Below are positions 26,580 through 38,733 of a stretch of 64,000 nt of DNA, piece after piece. Made by a program: the position numbers and the translations under genes. The stretch is from positions 22,948,901 to 23,012,900 of the forward strand of contig CM049317.1 in assembly GCA_026874595.1 (NCBI GenBank), read 5' to 3'. The notes below the pieces were generated by a model. It searched no databases, was not told the DNA's origin, and saw nothing but the letters and a program-made list of their open reading frames with translations. This DNA is from Sipunculus nudus. Its lineage: Eukaryota > Annelida > Sipuncula > Golfingiida > Sipunculidae. Each line of letters opens with the position of its first letter. Position 1 is the first letter of the stretch.

Positions 26580-28642
26580 TCATCTGAACAATGTTCCACG
26601 ATGACTCCTCGGCCACGTGCTAAGACCTGACCAATCAATGTCGCGGGACTGGTCATGTGATGAATTATCAAGGCGTGGCCTGGGTCTTGTCCCTAATTCT
26701 CCATTTGTTTCCAGCGTGTGAATGCCACCGTCATCCTCGTCTGTATACTCACGCGACCGAGACCTGGCCTCGCCCTCATGTGACTCACTCCAAACGTCAT
26801 GTTGCCAAGGTGATCGCGTGAACTCCTCTCCAACGTTGTCTTCGCTAAATTGTTCTCTTAGCAGCATGTCGAGACCTGACAAATCAGGATCTTGGAGCTT
26901 GCCAAGTCGTGAAAAATCAAGGTATGGCTGGGGTTTTGTTGATGGTGCTTCTTTGGTCTTAAGGGTGTAAATGCCAGTCATTCTCGTCTGTATACTGACA
27001 CGGCCGAGACCTGGCCTCGTTTTCATGTAACTCACTCCGAACGTCATGTTGCCAAGATGCTTGCGTGAACTCCTCTCCAATGATGTATTTGCCAAATTGT
27101 TCTCTTAGCAGCATGTCGAGACCTGACAAATCAGGATCTTGGAGCTCGCCAAGTTGTGAAAAATCAAGGTATGGCTGGGGTTTTGTTGATGGTGCTTCTT
27201 TTGTATTAAGAGTGTGAATGCCACTTTCGTCTTCCTTTACACCGTCAAGTGACCTAGACCGGGTCTCGCCGTTGTATGACACGTTCCGTTCCTCTTGTTG
27301 CACAAGTGATTGCGTTAGCTCTTCCTCCTCTCCGAAGCATTCTTCGACATATTGTTCCTTCAGCGTTCGCGAACATCTGACAAATCAAAGTTGCGGGGTT
27401 CATAATGTAATGAATTATCACAGCATGGCCTGGGATTTATCTCAGAGGCTATATTTCTTTCAAACGTGTAAATGCCACTGTCGTGTTCCTCTGTATACTC
27501 ACGCGGCCGAAACTTGGCCTCTCTCTCGTGAGACTCAATCCGAACTTCATGTTGCCCAGGTGATCTAACGAACTCTACCTCCCCTCTATTGTAGTCTTCG
27601 CCATTTTGTTCTTTCAGCGTCCCGTTGATATCTGGCGAATAAGAGCTGTGGGATTCGTCACCTGATGAATTATCGGGAAATGGCATGGGTCTTGTGTTTG
27701 AAGCTTCTTTTATTTTAAGCATATAAATATCATTTTCTTCGTCTTTCTCCATATTCTCACGTGACCATCGCGATCTGATCCCGCTCACGTGCGACTCGCT
27801 CGAGACTTCCTCTTGTCCAAGTGATTGCGCTCCTTTTGTGAGTTCCTTTTCGTCTCCATCGCAGTCTTCGCCATAATGTTTCCTTAAGTCCCTCACACTT
27901 GACAGAACACCGTGGGAAAGTGGTCTTTTCTCTGGTTCGAAGGATATCATTTCAAGGACAAGATCCCCGAGTTCTGGGATATCCGGAAAATATGTTTCAG
28001 TAAAGTTCTTCATGTTGAATGAATACTGTTCAGTTTCACTCACTGTGTTTAATCCTGATTCGGGCTTAGGGGGATAACGCCTTGAGACTGTTTTTGTAGC
28101 TGTAGCAAAGAAGACTAGGCCTAAGGAGAATATGTCAGCACTGAAAGTGTATGCCCGCCTTGCATGCACTTCAGGAGCCATAAAATTAAGAGTTCCACAA
28201 TACGTGTGCAAGGCATTCTGACAAGATGGAAGTGCTTTTGTTAAACCAAAGTCTGCTAGGTTGCAGATCATGTTGTCTGGTTTCAGGTCCTTGTGCATGA
28301 TTTTCTCTTCATGGAGAAAGTTTAAACCCTCCGCCATATCCTCCATGTAACAACATATTTTCTTCATTGATGGTTTCTCATGTATTACATGGTGACTGAG
28401 GGTTCCCCCTCCGCAGTACTCCATCACAATATACATTTTGTCCTTGCTGAGGTCAGGAAAGAAATCACAGATCCCGACGAGGTTTCTGTGTTTTTCTTCT
28501 TCAGAGCAAATAGAACTTCGTTTGCTGCCGAGACACTTTTCATTTCCTTCACAGCATATTCGTGCTTGCTTTTTGTCACAAGATGTACAATCCCGAATGC
28601 CCCTTCACCGAGTCTTCCTATGATCCTGTAGTCTCTGATCAT
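26580..28642 (-). pseudogene. serine/threonine protein kinase-like pseudogene with a repeated C-terminal tail
   Basis: Read on the - strand from ATG at 28642. The N-lobe has the Gly loop (GEGAFG) and the VAIK-type lysine (AVKEM). After a 1-base shift in the A-run opposite 28491-28495, the C-lobe follows with MEYCGGGTL, HKDLKPDN (HKD instead of HRD), DFG, and MAPEV. The catalytic K, D, N and DFG are kept, but about six residues are missing between DLKPDN and DFG. The tail is acidic and made of about five repeats of 248-255 bp, each marked by a D/E-rich stretch then GIHTL or GIYTF. Further shifts occur near 27363 and 26976, where the repeats continue in other frames. The body has no introns; a good acceptor just before the ATG (ttttag) suggests an upstream exon or leader. 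Three breaks argue for a pseudogene, although homopolymer error could explain the first. The active-site style recalls PDIK1L/STK35-like or NEK-like kinases, but this is uncertain. Confidence 0.75.
26600..27730 (-). repeat. about five tandem 250-bp coding repeats in the kinase tail
   Basis: Landmark GAATGCCAC-type blocks (GIHTL/GIYTF in the protein sense) occur near 26717, 26965, 27213, 27468 and 27718, a spacing of 248-255 bp or about 83 residues. The copies covering 26870-26970 and 27118-27218 are nearly identical over 100 bp. The outer copies are more diverged, which points to a recent duplication inside an older array. Confidence 0.85.
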
Positions 28643-28649
28643 TTGTTTC

Positions 28650-31500
28650 TAAAACAATAAATCGAGACGAATGCTAATGTGTAAAGAATTCTAGAAACTG
28701 ACTGTATAAATATATTCTATACTAACGCAGAGAGATCGGGAAAATACAATATGAAAGAGATCTGGTCTGTAGTATATAATTTGAGAAAATTCACTTTCTC
28801 CGATATGTTAATTTGTGCACCTCTGTCCATTATATGCACCTCTAAACATTACTGTACGTCTATGTAGGAAAAATAGTTTGTACATGCATTTTCCCAGGTT
28901 TTTTTATGTTTGTGCTGCATTGTATAGAGCACAAGGTTTTATTAATGGATTAGTGACGGTAGTGTTCCACTGATACTTTTGCAACTGGTTGTCCTTACGA
29001 CCACCATTGGTTATATTCTCCAATATATCTTATGAACTTACCATGATTACTGGTTGAATGTTGTGTCTAAAGATAGATTTTCATGGTCAACCTTTATTGT
29101 GGTACAATACTTTCCGCAGTTTACCTCGTTATATAAATTTTATCCAGTAAACTGGGCCTCATACTCCAAAATTCTACTTTCCCCACTGTCTGCAGATCTT
29201 ACCATGATAATTTGTCTGATATAGTATTTAGACCCAAGTTTTCATGATCCAATATTCAAATGAAACCATATTGATAATGGTATAGTTTAATTTTGTCAAT
29301 CTTAATGTGCAAATTAGGGCCACCAGTTAAGAAACTCTTTTATTCAATATTTCAGTTGGAAACCACAGGAACTGCCCAAACATGATATCTAATCATTGGT
29401 TTTCATGGCAAAGTTTGTTGTAAGAAAAATGTATGATAATCTTCCGCATTAAACTATAATCCTTAGTAAAGATATTCTTGAATTATTAAAAAAAATACCC
29501 AATTGTATGTCATTTTATCATGCATTTTCTATCAATGCACAGCTCAATCTTAAGTCAAATAATAAAAGCAACAAATCTTTTCGTGCAGTTTCGTGCTGTC
29601 CTCGATGTTCCCTTTATCATAAAAATGTATTTTCTTAAATATGCAAACTAGAAAAATCATTTTGGTAACCTTATTGTCACTATTACAAAAAACAATTATG
29701 TTTAAAAAGCAGAAACTCGAGTAACTTTAGCGACCAAAAAGATCACGTCTATATATTTCGTAATAAGTCAGGTTAGCTAAGGTAGTAAACGACAAATAAC
29801 CGAACCCTGTCAAACTGCTATTGTGATCACCTGTCTATCTAATTAATCTTTAACTGTTTACTTGCCTCTGTTTTATCTTTTGACCTCATGCTGTTTTCCC
29901 AGTTGTTTTTTTCTTTGATGTACAGGCAACCAGGTCTGTGTTTCAGATGGTCCCCCGCGGGATCACCAGTTATTTGCCATATATCCAGACGCAAATCACA
30001 GAAGAAACACTTGACTTTATTTTTTATTCATCTGTTGGTGCAAGGGAAATAATTTTTTAAATGTATATATAATCATGTGGTAGCATATAAAGTAGCATCG
30101 AGTGCCCTAATATCATGTATGCATATTGGAAAATATATACAAAGGAATCTTTAGCACTGAGCCCCAGGGAAACTTGTGTCTCTGGATCATATTTTCTGTC
30201 ACCAAGTTCTCCCACTGCTATATAGATAGTGTGTAACGGATTTCTGGTTGTATGTGAGCCAAAGCATCTCATGTCCTTATTGTTAGGGTTGTATCAATAT
30301 ACCGATATATCGTTACAAATCGAAACGCTACGTCGATACGGTTTATGCTATGAATGTTGTATCATAGTAAACCCCAAAAAAGTCATGCAACCCTAACCTA
30401 AACTATAATCTGAGTTTTTTTAAAGCTTAAACTGTTTTTATTCATTATGTTTACCTTTAAAGACTTAAATAAGATCATGTATTGTCGTATGATCGACGGG
30501 AAGAGGAATGTATATGCAGTTCTCGGTGCTTCCATGACAATCCATGCGACTTTGAGAGCGATGATAGACTAATATAACGGGTTCTTTTATCTATATCTAT
30601 ACACAGAGCATTTAACCAGAATCACAAAGAAAAATGAAGCGTATCGTCAATACGTATCGGGTATCGCTTTAGGTGTATCACAATATGTATTGTACCTGAA
30701 TGGTCTGAGCGAAACCCAGCTCTACCAATTGTACTGATAATTGTTTTATCAGATTACATCTGGAACTTTTCATCGCTAGGTTTTGTTAATATCTGCAGCT
30801 AGGTGTCTCTGGGATTTGTTAGCCTCTGGGTAGTTGGAGGCCGAGCCTCTGTGGTACTGTAGTATCTCCAGCTAAGAAAATTTAACAGACGACTCCATCT
30901 AGACATCTACGTTAAACCCGACATATTTTATGCTGTTAAAGCTATGGTGAGGGCGGATGGCAATCAAAACGCAACACAATTGTATATTATGTTTAATTGT
31001 GGAGTAGCTCCGAATGTTTTATATTCAACAATTGTTTGAAGGAAAATGTTAAATATCAGTTTTAGGGTAAATATCATAATAGAGGAAAAACAAAAAAAAG
31101 TTTTTTTGAGATATTTTTATGTAGTTTAATAGTAGTTCATTAAAATAACTAGAGGCTTAAAATAGTGAACCCTGAATTGTTTTTTATGTAACAAAATCAT
31201 GTGAAAATGATTAAAAAATAAAAATATATATACTATCAGAAAGATCACTGTACCAGGTTTAAAAAATATACCCTTTATTGGGTCTAATATTAATTTAAAG
31301 CACTCTTGGATTGAATTTAAATATGGGGTTCTAAAACAGTAATGGTACCATAAAGTGGTACACATAGTTCAATGGAAAGTAAATGCTTATAAAATATGGT
31401 GAGCAGTACGCAAATAAAAGAGTCCACGCTTATTTTAAAAAACTTATAAAAAGATATAACCAAATCAAGGACATTTAACAGGGAAAGCGACATGCCATAA
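28650..31500. other. gene-less stretch between the kinase pseudogene and the BIR exon
   Basis: I searched both strands by eye for the zinc-binding half of a BIR domain and for kinase upstream exons and found none. It contains dispersed repeat E copy 1 (30285-30720). Other open frames are AT-rich and not recognisable. Confidence 0.5.
30285..30720 (+). repeat. dispersed repeat E, copy 1
   Basis: It starts with AGGGTTGTATCAATATACCG and contains GATATATCG..ACGTCGATACGG, CCTTTAAAGACTTAAATAAG and near its end CACAATATGTATTGTACCTG. The same blocks in the same order occur at 41640-42335, where they are split by an inserted MITE. The repeated CGATAC/GTATCG words give it internal inverted symmetry. 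Confidence 0.75.
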
Positions 31501-31523
31501 TATGTGAAAGATGATGAAAATAC

Positions 31524-31707
31524 CTGTATAATAAAACCCTGCCATTGCCATATTCTTGGCCGGTACGGATTCTTCGTAGGGCCAGCTGGTAAAAGACCGA
31601 ATTCGCGCACGCTCCAGAGTCATGGCGGGGTTAAAAGGTTCATCTGACTCTTCCTTGGTCATCTGAGTGTCCAGATTGACTGCACCCTTATTTAGAAATG
31701 CTGCCAT
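31524..31707 (-). CDS. BIR (inhibitor-of-apoptosis) domain, N-terminal half, single exon fragment
   Basis: The - strand frame encodes ERARIRSFTSWP, then AKNMAMAGFYYTG, then a splice donor (gtattt) at 31523. This matches the opening half of a BIR domain: the R..SF..WP helix and the LA.AGFYYTG strand, just before the usual GD.V.C..C. The lead-in (MAAFLNKG, TKEESDEPFNP) runs from the ATG at 31707; the frame stays open upstream, so the true start or acceptor may lie a little further (to about 31746). No exon with the zinc ligands (CxxC, H, C) was found on the - strand down to the kinase pseudogene. It may be an orphaned exon or the first coding exon of a gene with a long intron. BIR proteins bind and block caspases or act in immune signalling; activity here cannot be inferred. 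Confidence 0.65.
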
Positions 31708-31749
31708 ATTTTTCGGTCCTCTCACTGCTCTTGAAGACGGATCCACCGA

Positions 31750-32833
31750 ATTTTCAAAAAAAAAATACCAGTGATATTACTGTTATGCCGGTGAATATCA
31801 TGTAACACTGAAAAGTTATCAAATTAAGTGGAAAGTATACAGGGCGGGATAGGTATATGTCGACGAACACGCCACACGATAACAAACCGTTATCACCTGG
31901 AAACATATACGTATATAGGGCCTGTTATCTCGATATCTCCAGGGTTCTTAACGGTAACTCCTCAAGGTAACACAATCCTCGTATCTACAAACAAAATACC
32001 TCACGTCTGTATCTTTAAATTTATACACCTGAGGAGGAGAAATACTTGTTGAAAATATCTTAAACTACACACCTGCATGTTGAGTATAAGATTTGTGTTT
32101 CCCTTAGGCGTTATGTCTTCTTTCATTTCATTGCTGATATATTATAAGGGCGTAATCATTCATACTGACAAGGAACCACGAAAAGCTGTACGTGTGCAAT
32201 TCTTTGATCACTGTTTTATGGAAATTAATTGACTGTCAGGATGCCCAAGCAATCAGATGGAACCCTGTATTCTTTTCCTTTTTTACATATTATATATAAT
32301 AGCAAAGTTATTCTAATACGACATGCGTGTGTACGTGTGTGCGTGTGTTTGGTGTGTGTGATATTGTATCTTGTGCAATATTCGGAATCTCCGGGTATAA
32401 CTGGCCGAGTGGCGTTGAGGCATCCATAAAGATTAACACGTGGTTCGTTCCAGACAAGCAGCAACATCTAATTAAGCTCTGAGAGTCACTGAGCTGGTCA
32501 CTAAAATTTTATTCAAAGTTTTGTAACGGTTCATTATTATCAGCTTTCCGTGTGATCAGTATGGCTCTGTGATAGCCATACCCACTCAGGTTTCAAAGAC
32601 TAATGACTCAGCTTTTCTATTTTGATATAACACCTATATAGAAGTTGTATTACCGGTATTAAGGTCACTTACAGTCAAGATTAATCAGTGGTTACGATGT
32701 AAACCTGCGATATTTACGTCAACTACGTTCTCTACCTGCATGCGTGATAGACGTTTAATCTAACATTTTGATGACACAATATAACACAAGTACGTCACAT
32801 GAAAAAAAGTTTTCCCCTAAATGGCAGCACTGG

Positions 32834-32886
<53 letters not shown>

Positions 32887-33800
32887 GACCCTTATACATA
32901 TGACTCATGATGTATGAAAACAACCGATAATTTGTAGCCATCACGCTCTTCTTCCTGCATATTTATTTAGTAACTTAGAAAAACCCCCTTTAGTGGCCAG
33001 CAATGAGCTCATTTTAATATGGCGTCGAACTGGTCCAAACTTCAAACCACCCACTTAATACCGTACCATGTGTCGTTATGCTCTAATACGCTTTACCCGA
33101 TGATGACAACCTAAAATTCAGCCAACTGTAAAAATATGACAAATTAAAAAGGATGTTGTATCAAAGGCCTACCCTGGTATATTAAACTAGGCGTTTTACC
33201 TCTCTTTATGGGCACTTCTAATCAGCAGGTTTTTGTATAAAGTGGACAGTTTTGAGCAGCCCCATTATTTTCTACCCTTTATTATGTTCAGGTAATGTTT
33301 GCACCACTATATTCTGTTAGGTGGGCACTGTGCTAATGATTTATGTCATTAATAAAATGACAATCTACTTGTCTCAAGGCTTGAGTTTAAATCCGTTGTT
33401 TCTGTTGCCTGCATACTGCACATGCCCAAGCCAGATACCAACAAGCCCTAGATTTGATGTCATGTGCTTATTAATATATACATGTACAAGGAGTAGCACC
33501 CACCCTTATTCTCCTAAAACTATAAATAACTAAAACTGTGTCATGGATAAATGTCCCTTAAAAAAATGCAATGTTTATTCAGCAGATAGTGCAAAATTAT
33601 GCATCACGAACACCACCCACTCTGATTCACTATTTTATTTTTACAGTTCCCTTATCCCCATAGTCAGATTTTAAAAAAAATTACAGTAACTCAAATGTTT
33701 GGCCCGATCAATGAATATGAGAGTGGCTTGTCTTTGCAAAAAAAAAGCTTGATGAAAAATATGGTAAAAATTAAAAGCTTTATCTGTATTGTCTTTAAAT
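31750..33800. other. gene-less stretch with (TA)n and (GT)-rich patches
   Basis: A GT-rich patch near 32326-32360 and a (TA)n array at 32835-32883 are the only defined features. No exon recognised. Confidence 0.55.
32835..32883. repeat. (TA)n microsatellite
   Basis: About 49 bp of TA. Confidence 0.96.
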
Positions 33801-33801
33801 C

Positions 33802-34098
33802 AGGCCAAAAAAAATAAAAGTATGGTTCTCAGGCACCGCCCCCGTCAATTTTAACCCCCCACATTAATTTTTATTTTGATTTTCATCTTTCAAGAAGATA
33901 GAATAATACAATTTTGATCAGTTTTACTTTGTTTTGTAGTCCTTTTGCCTGGTTTTTTAATGTGTTATTATCATGCTTTTCCCTGATCATATGTCATTTT
34001 ATCGAAACATACAAAAAAGGTCATAAGAAAAAAACCGCCCGCCCGCACTGATTTCTGGAAAAAAGTGCCTGAGAACCATTTTTTTATTATTTTGGCCT
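33802..34098. mobile_element. MITE with about 36-bp terminal inverted repeats
   Basis: The left end AGGCCAAAAAAAATAAAAG continues to TATGGTTCTCAGGCAC. The right end reads GTGCCTGAGAACCATTTTT and continues to TTATTATTTTGGCCT. The two ends are inverted copies with few mismatches. The element is about 297 bp, AT-rich inside and has no open frame. The target duplication is not clear, so the superfamily is left open. Confidence 0.8.
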
Positions 34099-34796
34099 TA
34101 ATGATACATATTTATGCACCTCCTTTATATGTTTTTGTTTATTTTATACTTACTTGTGATATACGACTGATTTCCTGATAGTATAAAACAAAAGAATAAA
34201 TATGATGTTAAATGCCACGTAATAAAAAAAGCCATTTTTCTAAAAAAATATTTAATAGTTTAAAATGATTTCAAGTAGAACCTCGAAAATTCGAATGATT
34301 TCGAAGAGACATAATTTTTTTTTCAGATAATATATCTATATTATATAAGAAATTAACTCATTTATTTACATAGAGGTTTTAATACAATGTATACTCTAAA
34401 AAGATGCATGTTTAATTAGATGGTAGCTTGAAATGTGATGACCAATACCTCTGTATAGTGAGTACATTATTAGAGTGGACAATCGGGCCAAGATATGCCC
34501 ACATTATAGAATGACTGCATTAAGTTATCAAATGAACAAGGTTGTGTCTTATACATTTTCGTGGTAACAACGGGTCAAGAGTCAGGGTGTTACCAGTTTA
34601 AAAATTTACCTATATATGAATAGATGGAGTTATACGTTAGAATTTGATATGCCAAATATTTTCACACTTAAATTTACTTTACTTAAGTAGAGCAAATTCA
34701 TAGTAACTTTTTTATTTATATCCATGTGGTATATTAGATGTGACTTCGAATCATTACCTTATAGGGCTTACGCAGTAATAATTGATACGCCTTGAA

Positions 34797-34798
<2 letters not shown>

Positions 34799-34843
<45 letters not shown>
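34799..34843. repeat. (TA)n microsatellite
   Basis: About 45 bp of TA followed by a short GT run. Confidence 0.96.
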
Positions 34844-34852
<9 letters not shown>

Positions 34853-35299
34853 ATTTTCAAAGATTTGAAAGTTTTTTCTTCTAACGTATAAACGTATCTA
34901 CGATCTACTTATTTAAATAATGATTGTTGCAGCAATTTATCCAATAGAAAACATTGCTACGTACACTGTTATTGCTTAGAAAACTCATATTCATATACAG
35001 AACAGTGTGGATGAAACGACGATTTTATGGCGAGGTAATGCATATTTGTTTTACACTGTAGAGTCTTTTATCTGCATATTTCGAATATGAAGATGATGAG
35101 GAGGTCTATTTCTTTTATTTCTTTGGTATGAGGAAATCGTCTCCATTTCTAATACTTCCATAACAAGGTACATCTTCACAACTGCAGAATTCCTTTCAGG
35201 TTTCTGACTACATGGCAGGGTAGAGGCACACGCTTCCTCTTTTTTTATATCCTGGTGACTAGTGCTCGTTCATTACACCGAGGGACCCACGAAAGGCGC

Positions 35300-35410
35300 A
35301 CTTGTTTGTGAGTGAAACACGATTGTTGGGCACAGCTTTCCCATTAAGCCTGCAGAGCGCTAACCATTGGTGTGACCTTTGAGCCGTGGAGTCTACCACA
35401 GAAACTGGTA
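35300..35410 (-). mobile_element. worn tRNA-derived SINE (family 2)
   Basis: Read on the - strand it has CCAGTTTCTGTGGTAGACTCC, GGCTCAAAGGTC and GTTAGCGCTCTGCAGGCTTAATG. These match the head and body of the copy at 46575-46735 with many changes. The B box is degraded. Confidence 0.5.
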
Positions 35411-36714
35411 TAATATTATATTTTTATACTTAACAGTTAACACTTATGTCTGTTACTGCTAAATTTTCCATATTAGCAACCAAAATATACATTTTTCGTA
35501 TTAGCAACCAAAACATGTAGATCTGGGGAACACAGACTTGGAACTTCAGGGAACTTCAGACTGGTCCCAAATGAACAGAACTAGATATACAAAGTAGCAT
35601 CCCGCCCCCCCCCCCCCCCCCCCCGCCCCCAGCACAACACGAGGCAGAAGAGTCTTCCTCATTCTGATTGGATTACTCGTTACCATGACGACAGGTACTG
35701 TTCAACAATGTAAAATATTCCTCGCAGGGGTCTTTAAAATTTTAAAATTTTCACTCTCCAACGGAAAGGCATTAATACAGGTTTGCCTTTCCGCAGAAAA
35801 AATGCCTTTCACACACGTATAATGTATGTTATTACTTATCTGCTACTAATTTGGAAAAAATCCAAGTGTGCACCTTTCCAACGAATTGGTGTAAAATGAA
35901 AAATGCCTTTCCGTGCACGTATTTGCTTGTCTGAGACAGGCGGAAAGGCGTTATTTTGTCCCTTTGACTTGTATGCTGCTCTTTTACATTAAAGTAGCTT
36001 ATTTTCATGCATTTAGCATATGATGCTGTTTTCTGAAACGTTCGACCTTGAGATTCCAAATTACGAGATTTTACTTTATATTTAGACATATATGTAGTAA
36101 AACTCGCACCTAAACCACTTTAAACATTCAGCCTTACTCACCCTTGACACAGGCTGAAGTCGGTAAATGAACTATGCCTCACTGAAGAGCCCTGACATCT
36201 GAACATAAGGAAAGGGGGACTTGCAAATAAAGTTTGTGAACCACGGTACCCCATTAAATTTTTTGTATCAGCTATCGACCACTCAGGGTCACGGAGTGTT
36301 ATGCAGACCATTATGATGCATGATTTTAGAATTATTGTTCGATTGTTCTTTACTATGCAGATACCGGTAGCTTTAAACTTATGCGTCTCATGCTCCAGTA
36401 AACACACTAACAATAGGTGAGACAAAATGTTATATGACAAACATTAATAATAAAGGGTTTTATATCCTCTTACACCCGTTGGTACATTTATTGTATAGAG
36501 TCTCAATTGGAGCATCATTCACCTGTACTTAGTCTGGCGAGACGTCACAAAGATAAATACAGGGTAACCCACATGCACCGTCCTGTAAGTTTGCCTGACT
36601 TACGACCCACATTGAAGCCATTTTATTCCGGCCGTTTAATTAAACTCATATTTGTTAGTGAAGTACGGTATATTTTTTTAACGTCAGTCATTTATCACGT
36701 AAAATTTTAGAAAT

Positions 36715-37550
36715 TATTGACAGTGTCATTGTTGACTCAAAACCACATATTCAGAATATCTGTAAGCGTGCATATTTATAACTTAGGAACATTGTGACAC
36801 TTAAAATGTTTCCGAACATTGCTTCACTTCTTTATAACATCATAACTTGATTATTGCAATTCTTTACTATTTGGCCTGCTTCAGTCCAGTCTTTACCCAC
36901 TGCAACGTGAACAGAACGCAGTCGCATGGGTCATCAGTGAGACCTTACGAGGTGATCATATCACTCCTATATTGAAAACTCTGCATTGGCTCCCATTACA
37001 TCAGCGTATAGAGTACAAGGTCTTAGTGGTGGTATTCAAAGGTAAACACAGTAGGTGATGCCCCTGGATACTGAAAGGAGCTTATAGTTCCCTATGAACC
37101 CATATGGTCCCTCAGGTAAGCTGATCTGTACCAACTGAAAGTAACATTCTCAAGGTCGACTTTGGCCATGGAACGAGCTTTTAGTTTTTCAGGGCCTGGT
37201 TATGGAAGGAACTTCTTCAATATTTGAAATCTGAAGATACACTCGAACATTAAAAAAAACAAATGAAAACACCTATTTTTATAAATGCATATGCTTTTAT
37301 GTAAATCTTTATCTATTTATTTTAATGTAATAACCGTGTGCATTTCTCAGTGATACGTGTACATCATAGTTTTCAGTATTTTCTATTTTATATTTTAAAT
37401 TTTCTTATAGATTATTTACTCAGCTATGACATTTATGTAAAATACAACGTGTGTTAAGCGTTTAAAAGCACAGATGTAGTTTTACGCTATATAAAATAAA
37501 TTATTATTACTATAATATTATTATTATTATTATTACTATTTTACTACTAC
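36715..37550 (+). mobile_element. 5'-truncated non-LTR retrotransposon (reverse transcriptase C-terminal remnant)
   Basis: In shifted + strand frames the DNA encodes HIQNICKRAY, then DYCNSLLFGL, QREQNAVAWVISETLRGDHITP, LHWLPLHQRIEYKVL and later FSGPG-WKELLQ. This is the characteristic C-terminal part of ORF2 after the reverse transcriptase in CR1/jockey-like LINEs. Stops and frameshifts show decay. It ends with GCTATATAAAATAAATTATTATTACT and an ATT-rich tail near 37490-37550, like the tail of the LINE at 44910-46100. No endonuclease or catalytic YADD part remains. Confidence 0.8.
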
Positions 37551-37693
37551 TATTGTATTTTGCATAACTATAATAATAACATTTCATGAAACAAGCTCAT
37601 TTCGTTCTTAGCTTAAAGAAACCGCTAAGCAGAACGTTTAGTTTATTATGTCCGAAGTTGGACACATAGGTTAATTCAGCGTGAGAAACGCTA

Positions 37694-37695
37694 CG

Positions 37696-37757
<62 letters not shown>
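37694..37757. repeat. (CT)n then (TA)n compound microsatellite
   Basis: A short CT run at 37694-37708 passes directly into about 48 bp of TA. Confidence 0.95.
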
Positions 37758-37761
<4 letters not shown>

Positions 37762-37779
37762 CGGAACCTAATATCAACA

Positions 37780-38533
37780 GATCACGTGAGCTTGATGAAC
37801 ATAAATTTGGTCTAGGGGATAAAAAAATCAGTTTCTGTAACACTAGGCAGCTGTGAAATGTCTAGGGGAATGAATAAGGAAGTCAGTGTTTTTTGTTAAC
37901 AAATAACTATAATTTATTCTTAAAACAACCCTAGCACCACAATACACCAAATCAATACAATTACACTGTATAACAGCGGTATAACAACAAATCAATACAA
38001 TCACACAATTAAATAAACAAAGTGCACAGTACCTGGATACCACCACTGTCACAACGATAAGTCCTTTTAAATGTATCCACACAAATCCTCTCGGGGAATA
38101 AAAGTCCGATGTGTATTTGTATGTAGTTACTAATAGTAGAATCCCTGAAATTACTGGATAATCAGACAAGTCCCACAAATTGACATAAACACGTCTGTGT
38201 CCGCTGGAAAATTCTATCCTCTCTCTCGGTTTAAAACACAGCCCCCTATTTATAACTTCTCACCCCAAGCCGAGAATTTTCCACTTCTCGAACAGTCTAA
38301 AGAATCCAACACAACACACAGTAAACCATCATTACAGGAATCTTCTAGAAAAACATCGCTGTTTCTCAACACATTAGGGTTCACACGTGATCTCAGCCAG
38401 GCGAGAAAGCCCCAAGCTAGCATGACAACGAGAGCCCAACCAGTATGGATTAAACTGAGAATGCAATAAGTGGCCAGACACGGGCGCTACTACACGAGTT
38501 ACGCCCGTGTCACACAATGAGCACCTGTAACAA
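37780..38533 (+). repeat. dispersed repeat C, copy 2
   Basis: Collinear with 9969-10735 over its full length and in the same orientation, from ACAGATCACGTGAG to ATGAGCACCTGTAACAAT. The 90-residue open frame inside is not kept in the other copy, so it is not a gene. Confidence 0.8.
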
Positions 38534-38657
38534 TATATATATATAAGAAAACCATTCACCCAGCATTTGGGATTAGTGTTGCTATGGGTACTGCAATATA
38601 TGTTGTGGAAGCCTTTGATTGCCTGGGAGACACTCACCGTTTTACTCTCTATAAAGC

Positions 38658-38663
38658 TATATA

Positions 38664-38727
<64 letters not shown>
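38658..38727. repeat. (TA)n microsatellite
   Basis: About 70 bp of TA with one phase slip. Confidence 0.96.
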
Positions 38728-38729
<2 letters not shown>

Positions 38730-38733
38730 CACG

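Larger units (their letters stand above)
34100..36700. other. gene-less stretch
   Basis: Contains a (TA)n array at 34799-34843, a worn SINE copy, a long C-run near 35602-35622 and no recognisable exon. The 80-100 residue open frames near 35832-36440 (- strand) show no family features. Confidence 0.55.

Noticed and set aside
26600-28642. CRISPR-like or bacterial repeat array for the 250-bp repeats
   Set aside because: The repeats are coding in the kinase tail, the genome is plainly eukaryotic, and no spacer-repeat pattern exists anywhere in the window.
38197-38469. 90-residue open frame
   Set aside because: Lies within repeat C and is not kept in the other copy at about 10400.
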